A stretch of DNA of 64,000 bases. Source: Corallococcus sp. AS-1-6 (lineage in GTDB: Bacteria; Myxococcota; Myxococcia; Myxococcales; Myxococcaceae). The notes beneath the pieces were generated by a model that worked only from the letters and a program-made list of their open reading frames with translations, made no database searches and had not been told where the DNA came from. Each line of letters starts with the position of its first letter. The first letter of the stretch is position 1. The position numbers and the translations under genes were made by a program. Location of the stretch: the NCBI RefSeq assembly GCF_020037015.1, contig NZ_JAIQDE010000005.1, forward strand, positions 248,001-312,000, written 5' to 3'. Positions 58,193-64,000 of the stretch are shown here, one piece after another.

Positions 58193-58948
58193 TCATGGCA
58201 CCGCACGCCCGCCAATCCTCGGAAATCGTTCGTAAGCCCACCGGAGCGCGTCCAGATGGGCAGGGTTCTCGTATGAGAGCGGCACATCCGTGAGCTGTAC
58301 CACCCACCCACCCGACGCCGTACGCCGCGCCCGCGTGAGCAGTTCGGCGTCGCGAGCAGGGTCCGGGAATCCGATGGCCTGGGCAGTGGCGGCAGACCAA
58401 TAGTTCAGCCACCCAAGGAACCAGGGAATCATCGGTGTGGGGAGCTTCACGGGAAGGTTGAGCATGGGAAGCCCACGGGGTGAACGCTCCGGCCCGTGAG
58501 GCGAACGGCGAAACTGCTGCGCGACCTCCGAGCCGTAACCATACGGCGACGCATGCCCCCAGTGCGCGTGAGCCCCCTCGGCCACGGCCTCGAGCACAGC
58601 CACCGCTGCCGCGAGCGTGGGGGCATCCAGTGGTATTTCCGCATGCACCTCAAGCCGTGATTGTCCGCCCGGGCCGAGGCGCCCCGAGACTCCCCTCCCC
58701 GAAATCGTCACGGGGTGGGTCTCATCCCCGTTGCACAAGAGAGGGAACTTCCCCTCCTGCGTCTTCTCCGCAAGCCATGCGTCGCGATGCTGCAATGCAA
58801 TGGGAGGCCCGCTTTCGGGGATTCGCCATGCCAGGCGCAAGCCGGGAAGCGCCTTCTCCATCCCATGAATGACATCCCGCCCGCGGTCATCGTTGCTCAC
58901 GATGGCGGGCGCGTAGACGATGAGGGTAAGGGAATCAGGCCTGCTCAT
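58193..58948 (-). CDS. DUF5953 family protein, second copy
   Basis: 251 residues from ATG 58948, which overlaps the stop of the broken DUF6310 gene as ATGA; an earlier ATG at 58957 would add three residues. The sequence aligns along its whole length with the protein at 3919-4671 (blocks TLIVYAPA..SND, RDAWL, CNGDE.HPV, RGLP.L.LP, LGWLNYWS, AIGFPDP, YERFP.IGGRA) with about half of the residues identical by eye. The gene is intact while its partner is not, which is consistent with continued selection for the DUF5953 protein alone, for example as immunity. Cytoplasmic, no motif known. Confidence 0.72.
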   Translation of the reverse strand: MSRPDSLTLIVYAPAIVSNDDRGRDVIHGMEKALPGLRLAWRIPESGPPIALQHRDAWLAEKTQEGKFPLLCNGDETHPVTISGRGVSGRLGPGGQSRLEVHAEIPLDAPTLAAAVAVLEAVAEGAHAHWGHASPYGYGSEVAQQFRRSPHGPERSPRGLPMLNLPVKLPTPMIPWFLGWLNYWSAATAQAIGFPDPARDAELLTRARRTASGGWVVQLTDVPLSYENPAHLDALRWAYERFPRIGGRAVP

Positions 58949-59503
58949 CGTTTGCACCCTGTGACGACGACATCAAGGAGAGGGGCTGCCTCGAGTAGCG
59001 CGTCTTTGTGCGCTTGGGTTCCAACCCCAATCACGTAGTCATATTCGCATGCCGCCGCTGCCTCTTGCTCCTTTTCAATCTGCTCCAGCTCCGTCTCAAT
59101 CTCCCGCCTCCGGATGAATGGATTGTACGAGTCGAATTGATGGGTCTTGATCTCCCACAGCTTGCGCACACCGACCTGCAACGCATCGAAGCGCACGCCG
59201 CCAACAATCACGTCCTTGCCTGGATACCGGTTGGGAGGTGCATTGTCGGCGCACTCGTTATGAGCGGTGTCTCCGCCCGCGTGCGGTACTGGAACAGGTT
59301 CGCAACTGGCGCGTCCCGTCCGGTCCACAGGCACAGGCGGCACTGGAGGCTGCCAGTCCTGTCCTGCCGGCTCGGGCCTGCATTGCTGCTCGCTGGAGGT
59401 TGATGAGCCTAGTGTCACGGGGAATCCGCTCTCCCTGACTCGGCCCTGGCGTAGCGCACGCGGAGAGGAGGATCAGGAGTGCGGCGCAGGCGCGGAGTCG
59501 CAT
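58945..59503 (-). pseudogene. truncated, frame-shifted DUF6310 lipoprotein
   Basis: The 5' part from ATG 59503 (signal MRLRACAALLILLSAC and LINLQRAA) is nearly the same as the intact copy at 2997. Just after it, near 59371-59388, the sequence jumps to the linker PEPAGQDW in another reading frame, and then the C-terminal nuclease-like domain (FDALQVGVRKLWEIKT, VIGVGTQAHKDALLE) runs to 58945. About 360 bp present in the intact copy are missing, including the hydrophobic segment. The result is a signal peptide and a toxin-like core in different frames, so the protein is probably not made as a lipoprotein. An ATG at 59418 could give the core alone. Confidence 0.75.
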
Positions 59504-59686
59504 GGTCACGTGCTTGGGGTCGCTCCAGCAAGCCTGGGAACAGGGCTTGCCGGTTGCGGAATATGCCAACAGCCTCCTGACACCAAGCTCAGTCGATCTG
59601 AAGAAAGGAGAGGCCGTGGCGGCGCCAAGCCACAGGCCTCAATCCGCGCAGCACCGGAAGCGGGCGACGCGCGGCCAGTTGAAGGG
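59504..59686. other. intergenic region, no gene seen
   Basis: 183 bp between the broken DUF6310 gene and the secreted dehydrogenase-like gene. No repeat, hairpin or promoter was recognised with confidence. It is lower in GC than the flanking right-hand genes. Confidence 0.4.
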
Positions 59687-62158
59687 CTACCGGGTCCAGC
59701 GGAGCCCGGCCACGGCGTCCCCGCCGTGCTCGTAGTACTCGACGACGACGGAGTGCTCCCCCGCGCGCATCCAGCGCGCGTGCACGTAGCTGGTGGAGGA
59801 TTGGTCCTTCCAGCCGTTGATGATGCGGCTGCCGTCCACGAAGACCCGGATGCCGTCGTCCGCCTGGGCCAGGAAGAAGTAGAGGCCCGTCGCGAAGTAG
59901 AACCGCCCCGTCCAGCGCACGGAGAAGTCATCCGCGCCCACGCCTGGCACGGGGCTGCCCGCCCCCCAGAAGTGCATGAGCGGTGCCCCCTCGCAGCGCA
60001 CGGTCACCGGGGCGCCCGCCAGCTCCCGGTTGGCGAAGTACTCCGCCCGGTACTGCCCCCTCGGACACTCCGCGGGCGCGATGGATTCGAAGAACGCCGT
60101 GACGCCCAGGTCCTCCGTACCCACCTGCACCGTGTGCTCCGCGGCCCCGCCGTCGGACCAGCCGACGAAGCCGTAGAGGCCCTGGGGTGACGGCGCGAGG
60201 ATCGCGTGCGAGGAGCCCGCGACGACCGAACGCACCAACGGCGCCGGGCTGGCCGTCCCGTCGAACACCACCTCCAGCCCGGGCGGCGACGTCTCCACCG
60301 TCACCTGCACCTTCAAGGGCAGCAGCGTCACCGTCCGGCTGCCCGTCAGCCCCGCGGAGTCCGTCGCGGTCAGCGTCAGCTCGAAGCGCACGTCGTCGCC
60401 GTGGTCCGGGATGGTGAGGGTCCCGCTGGGGCCCTGGCCTTCGTCATAGGGGTGGGAATGGCACGCGCCCGGCGTGCAGTGCACCAGCGTGAGGGACCAC
60501 GCCATCCGGTCGCCCGGGATGGCGCCGTCCTCCGCGTCGCTCGCCGAGCCCGCGAACGTCACCACGTCCCCCACCTTGAAGCGGAACGCCTCCGACGGCG
60601 AATGGATGGACACCACCGGCGACAGGTTCCCCACGGAGATGGACACGGAGGCCGTGTGGCTGCCGCCATGTCCGTCGCTGACGGTCAGCCGGGCCACGTA
60701 GAGGCCGGCCACCTCGTACAGGTGCTCCGGGTTCGCCACGCCCGACACGGAGCTGCCGTCCCCGAAGTCCCACACGTACTGGAGCGCGTCCCCGTCCGCG
60801 TCGCGGGAGCCGGCGCTGGAGAAGAACACCCGCAGGGGCGGCCCGCCTTCGCGCGGCGTCGCCGAGGCCACCGCGACCGGCGGCGTGTTGGTGCCCGGGT
60901 AGCGGATGCGGCGCAGCTCTCCCGCCAGGATGTCCACGACGTAGAGCTGGGAATCGGGCCCGCTGCTCAGGTTGACGATGCCGCCCGCCTCGGTGGCGAA
61001 GACCGCCACGCTGTCCGGCACGAGCTGATCATTGGCGTCCACCCGCAGCACCCGGATCCATTGCTGGACGTAGTCCGCGAAGAAGTAGGCGCCCCGCCAC
61101 TGCTCCGGGAACGCCGGATCCTGGATGAAGGCGCCGCCCGTGACGGACTGGCCCTCGGCGTGCGTCCAGGAGTACAGCGGCGGCCGCACCGCGTCCGGCC
61201 CCCGGGCATACAGCGCCTGGCACGCGGCCTTGGGCTCGTAGCCGCGCTGGCGCCCCGGGCCCTCGTAGCAGGGCCAGCCGAAGTTCGCGCCCGGCGTCGC
61301 GACGTTGATCTCCTCGTGGTCGTTCCAGCCGACGTCCCCCACGTACGGCGTGCCCGTGCCCGGCCGCAGGTTGAAGCGGTAGGGATTGCGCAGCCCCAGC
61401 GCCCACACCTTCGAGCGGTTGGCCTGGCCATTCCCGTTCCAGAACGGGTTCGACGGCACGCCCTCGCCGGTGGGCGTGATGCGCAGCACCTTGCCCGCCA
61501 GCGAGTCCAGGTCCTGCGCCCGCAGCGCGTCGTCATCCACGACGTCGAAGCGGGCCCCGTCCCCCAGCGACACGAAGAGGGTGCCGTCCGGCGCGAACCG
61601 GAGGTTGCCCACGGAGTGCGAGGCGCTGTCGGAAGGGATGCAGTCCGCCCCGGGAGGCAGGTCCTTGCAGGAGCCTGCCACCGCGGTGCCCAGCACCACC
61701 GACTCGCTGGCGGGCGAGGCCGTGTCCCCTTCCGCCGTGTACCGCGCCAGGCGCGACGTCTTGGGCCCGTCGTCGTCCGTGGCATCGTCGTCGTAGGTGT
61801 AGAGCAGGTAGACGTAGCCGTTCTGCGTGAAGCCAGGGTCCACCGTGAGCCCCAGCAGGCCCCGGTCATGGTGGCTGTTCACCCGCGCGCTGACGTCCAG
61901 GAAGGGCGTGGGCAACAGGACACCGTCCTTGACGATCCGGACCACCCCCGCCTTCTCCGCGACGAGGATGCGCCCGTCCGGCAGGTGCGCGAACGTCGTG
62001 GGGTAGTGCAGGCCGCCCACCACGAGCTCGGACGAGAAGCCTCCTGGAAGGGCCCGCGCGGCGGGCTCCGGCGCCCTGGCCGCCGCCAACAACACCCAGC
62101 CCAGCCCGAGACAAAGACAGACGGCGAACGGATCCGGCCAGCGGCGCGGCAAGGACAT
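59687..62158 (-). CDS. secreted glucose/sorbosone-dehydrogenase-like protein with PKD and PA14 domains
   Basis: 823 residues from ATG 62158. Signal segment LPRRWPDPFAVCLCLGLGWVLLAAARA. A six-bladed propeller of the PQQ-dependent glucose/sorbosone dehydrogenase type (about 40-400: PTTFAHLPDGRILVAEKAG, GLLGLTVDPGFTQNGYVYLLY, WNDHEEINVATPGANFGWPC). Then a PKD domain (about 430-515, with RDADGDALQYVWDFGDGSS), a second Ig-like region and a C-terminal PA14-type domain (about 700-820, YRAEYFANRELAGAPVTV, ADDGIRVFVDGSRIINGW). Extracellular carbohydrate oxidation with carbohydrate/protein-binding modules. The catalytic state cannot be judged by eye. Confidence 0.85.
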   Translation of the reverse strand: MSLPRRWPDPFAVCLCLGLGWVLLAAARAPEPAARALPGGFSSELVVGGLHYPTTFAHLPDGRILVAEKAGVVRIVKDGVLLPTPFLDVSARVNSHHDRGLLGLTVDPGFTQNGYVYLLYTYDDDATDDDGPKTSRLARYTAEGDTASPASESVVLGTAVAGSCKDLPPGADCIPSDSASHSVGNLRFAPDGTLFVSLGDGARFDVVDDDALRAQDLDSLAGKVLRITPTGEGVPSNPFWNGNGQANRSKVWALGLRNPYRFNLRPGTGTPYVGDVGWNDHEEINVATPGANFGWPCYEGPGRQRGYEPKAACQALYARGPDAVRPPLYSWTHAEGQSVTGGAFIQDPAFPEQWRGAYFFADYVQQWIRVLRVDANDQLVPDSVAVFATEAGGIVNLSSGPDSQLYVVDILAGELRRIRYPGTNTPPVAVASATPREGGPPLRVFFSSAGSRDADGDALQYVWDFGDGSSVSGVANPEHLYEVAGLYVARLTVSDGHGGSHTASVSISVGNLSPVVSIHSPSEAFRFKVGDVVTFAGSASDAEDGAIPGDRMAWSLTLVHCTPGACHSHPYDEGQGPSGTLTIPDHGDDVRFELTLTATDSAGLTGSRTVTLLPLKVQVTVETSPPGLEVVFDGTASPAPLVRSVVAGSSHAILAPSPQGLYGFVGWSDGGAAEHTVQVGTEDLGVTAFFESIAPAECPRGQYRAEYFANRELAGAPVTVRCEGAPLMHFWGAGSPVPGVGADDFSVRWTGRFYFATGLYFFLAQADDGIRVFVDGSRIINGWKDQSSTSYVHARWMRAGEHSVVVEYYEHGGDAVAGLRWTR

Positions 62159-62303
62159 GGAGCCCCCTCCAACGGGTGCGAAAAGAGTGGGCGCAAGCTG
62201 GTGCCTCCACTCCCTCCGGCCATCCGTCCCGGGGCTCCGGGCCGCTGTCACCTTACACGCGACACCCCAGCCGAAGAGGGCCGGGCGCGCGCGGCCTCCC
62301 TCC

Positions 62304-62972
62304 TCAGCGGCGGGAGGTGCGTCCCCAACGCAGCGTCAGTCCGGCGTAACCGGTCGGCTGACGGCGGCCGCCCTGCAAATCCAGCGGAAGCTCGATGCCG
62401 CCCTCCGCCCGCAGCTCCAGCGAGGGATTGAGCCGGTACGCCACGCCCAGCGAACCGCCCGGCGCGATGAGCAGGTGCGAGCCATTGAACCTGCCCTGGA
62501 AGACGGTGAGCGGGCCCGCGAAGGCCCCCATCAGGGAGGCACCGCCGGTCAGGGTCCACCGGGGATTGAGCCGATAGTCGACCAGCGTCTGGGCGCCCAG
62601 GCGGAAGTTGACGGGCTCCGTGGTGTTGTTGGTGACGGGCACGTACCAGAGGCCCGCGCTCGGGGCGACCGACACGGTCCAGGGGGAGCGCTCCACCAGC
62701 CGATGCCGGGTCCCCAGCTCCAGGCCCAGCAGGGTGAGGCGGCCGCCCCAGTCCCAGTTCTCGCCGGCCCCCTTGCGGAAGGTGAGCTCGGGGTTGGGCA
62801 GATAGGCCCGCTCCCGGCCGCGCTCGAAGGCAATCGTGTTCACGGAGACGCCGACCTCGGTCGTCCCCACCGGGGTCGTCGCCGCGCCCAGGTTGCGCGC
62901 TCCGCTCAGACAGCCAGGCGCGCCCAGGAGCAGCGCCCCCATCCCCAGGGCCCGCAGGAAGGGCCTCGGCAT
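62304..62972 (-). CDS. lipoprotein, probable outer-membrane beta-barrel
   Basis: 222 residues from ATG 62972, which overlaps the previous stop as TGATG; ATG 62984 is an alternative. Signal MPRPFLRALGMGALLLGAPGC with lipobox. The mature part has alternating strands (VGTTEVGVSVNTIAFERG, RLTLLGLELGTRHRLVER, LGAQTLVDYRLNPRWTLTGG, PLDLQGGRRQPTGYAGLTLRW) and an aromatic end (LRWG), like a small transporter-type barrel. No family known. Coupled to the EEP-fold lipoprotein upstream. Confidence 0.65.
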   Translation of the reverse strand: MPRPFLRALGMGALLLGAPGCLSGARNLGAATTPVGTTEVGVSVNTIAFERGRERAYLPNPELTFRKGAGENWDWGGRLTLLGLELGTRHRLVERSPWTVSVAPSAGLWYVPVTNNTTEPVNFRLGAQTLVDYRLNPRWTLTGGASLMGAFAGPLTVFQGRFNGSHLLIAPGGSLGVAYRLNPSLELRAEGGIELPLDLQGGRRQPTGYAGLTLRWGRTSRR

Positions 62973-63829
62973 CACTGTGGCCATGCGAAGCGCACCCAGA
63001 CCGGCTGGTGGTCGCTCCCGGAGGGGCGCGGGTCCACGCCGCGCTCCAGCGGCGTGAGCCCCCGGACGAAGACGGAGTCGAGCGCCAGGCCGCCGATGAC
63101 GGAGTCCACGGTGTCCCCCACCCCTTCGGAGGCCCACTGGAAGCCCCACTGCGAGAACAGCTTCACGGTCTGCGTCAGGCTCCCCGGGTCGGAGGTGTTG
63201 AAGTCCCCGGCGATGACCTGCGCCGGCGCCGCGCCCTCGACCGCGTGGATGACGGTCTCCGCCTGCTCCAACCGCGCGCCCAGCCCGACGATGGGGGTCG
63301 CGCCGTGCACGGAGACCACCTGGAAGGGGGTCCCCCGGATGTCCACCGTCGCGGCCACCGCGATGCGGTGCTGCTGGTGATACGGGTCGTCGTGGGGAAG
63401 GTTGATCTTCTGGTCCGCGGTGATGGGCCACCGGCTCAACACCGCGTTCCCGAAGTCATCCCCGTCCTTGGCCACGGAGGCCGGGTAGTAGACGTAGGAC
63501 AGCCCCAGCTCCCGGGCGATCCGCTCCACGGCCGGAGCGTCCATCTCCTGCATCGCGATGACGTCCGCGTTCGCGAGCGGAGGGCTCGACAGGGAGGTGA
63601 CCGCGTCGGTGACCTGCTCGGCGAAGGCGAGGTTGTACGTCACCACGGTGACCGAGGAGGGGGCCTCCACGGCGGTGGGCTGCACGGGCCGGTAGTCTCC
63701 GCTGTAGCGAGGCCCCTCCGCGTCGGAATAGCTCGGCATGATGGGGCAACCGGTCAGGGAGCCGAGCATCAGGAGCGCCCCCAGCCATACGGCCGGGCGG
63801 GCTGGGTCTCGCCGCAAGGACTGAGTCAT
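62972..63829 (-). CDS. lipoprotein with endonuclease/exonuclease/phosphatase fold
   Basis: 285 residues from ATG 63829. Signal PAVWLGALLMLGSLTGC with lipobox TGC. EEP motifs: VTVVTYNLAFAEQV (Asn), ADVIAMQEMDAPAVERIAREL (Glu), NAVLSRWPI, FQVVSVHGATPIVGL (His), VIAGDFNTSDPGSL (GDFN), ALDSVFVRG and SGSDHQPVWVRF (SDH). Complete active site, so a phosphodiesterase or nuclease is expected, exposed outside the cytoplasm. Unlike the family member at 43300 it carries a lipoprotein signal. Coupled to the barrel-like lipoprotein downstream. Confidence 0.88.
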   Translation of the reverse strand: MTQSLRRDPARPAVWLGALLMLGSLTGCPIMPSYSDAEGPRYSGDYRPVQPTAVEAPSSVTVVTYNLAFAEQVTDAVTSLSSPPLANADVIAMQEMDAPAVERIARELGLSYVYYPASVAKDGDDFGNAVLSRWPITADQKINLPHDDPYHQQHRIAVAATVDIRGTPFQVVSVHGATPIVGLGARLEQAETVIHAVEGAAPAQVIAGDFNTSDPGSLTQTVKLFSQWGFQWASEGVGDTVDSVIGGLALDSVFVRGLTPLERGVDPRPSGSDHQPVWVRFAWPQ

Positions 63830-63922
63830 TCCCGCAACGAACGCCGTGGGAAGCCCGGGATTTCCACGGGGATGACGTCCATGCCTGCATGGCCGGGAGG
63901 CCGCACAGTTCACCATTGGCTG

Positions 63923-64000
63923 ATGTCCACGCCTGCCCCTCCCGCGAGCACGGCCTGGAATGCCCGCGCCAACGCTCGCGCGAGACCCGGGCCCTGTATT
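63923..64000 (+). CDS. possible gene start running off the window
   Basis: ATG 63923 opens a frame with no stop to the end (26 codons: MSTPAPPASTAWNARANARA...). It is divergent from the EEP lipoprotein gene. Too short to identify. Confidence 0.3.
   Translation, partial: MSTPAPPASTAWNARANARARPGPCI

Overview
The window reads as chromosomal DNA of a Gram-negative, very GC-rich predatory or social bacterium, most likely a myxobacterium of the Myxococcaceae (Corallococcus, Myxococcus or Pyxidicoccus type). The reasons are the strong third-position GC bias, the many lipoproteins and outer-membrane barrels, TonB receptors fused to accessory domains, eukaryote-like parts (SET, ankyrin, WD40, STAND, CHAT), and proteins that I recognise as DUF6310 and DUF5953 families, which I know mainly from this group. 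The genus call is inference. No rRNA, tRNA, CRISPR array, insertion sequence or integrase was seen by eye.

Layout. 1-2.8 kb: the 3' part of hrpA and a DUF488 gene. 3.0-4.7 kb: a lower-GC pair, a DUF6310 lipoprotein with a nuclease-like core and a DUF5953 protein. 4.8-7.0 kb: two unrecognised genes. 7.0-21.5 kb: a striking two-armed locus. The leftward arm (porin, membrane sensor, sensor-MFS fusion, ATP-grasp ligase, ABC-type substrate-binding protein) and the rightward arm (double-sensor-MFS fusion, substrate-binding protein, giant CHAT-STAND-WD40 protein) diverge from one short intergenic region that carries a perfect palindrome. Most internal junctions are ATGA stop/start overlaps. 21.5-24.7 kb: a GH19 muramidase/chitinase, two small proteins and a second CHAT-type protein. 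24.8-29.0 kb: a polyhydroxyalkanoate cluster (phasin-like protein, patatin, phaB, phaC).

29.0-32.0 kb: an ECF sigma factor, a SETD3/LSMT-like SET protein and an NmrA-like reductase. 32.0-33.0 kb: a decayed DNA-repair operon in which a radical SAM gene is joined in shifted frames to scraps of its usual partner. 33.0-35.7 kb: an O-antigen ligase-like and a glycosyltransferase-like membrane protein. 35.8-40.4 kb: secreted enzymes (matrixin protease, beta-lactamase-fold lipoprotein) and an esterase. 40.5-45.3 kb: polymorphic-toxin-like genes, notably a 788-residue protein ending in a RelA/SpoT-synthetase-like domain, followed by a small candidate immunity gene, and a DUF3289-like gene coupled to a membrane protein. 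45.3-49.4 kb: a small lipoprotein, an ArsR/UvrA-like operon with a visible operator, and a methyltransferase. 49.4-58.2 kb: envelope genes (TonB receptor plus lipoprotein), an ankyrin/bactofilin-like protein and a DUF1361 protein. 58.2-59.5 kb: a second DUF5953 gene whose DUF6310 partner is broken by an internal deletion. 59.7-64.0 kb: a secreted glucose/sorbosone-dehydrogenase-like protein, a barrel-like lipoprotein and a secreted endonuclease/phosphatase-fold protein.

How the genes may work together: the 7-21.5 kb locus looks like an extracytoplasmic sensing and uptake module coupled to a protease-STAND effector. The toxin-like loci fit interbacterial competition. The PHA genes form a storage-granule cluster. 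These are inferences from domain content and gene order only.
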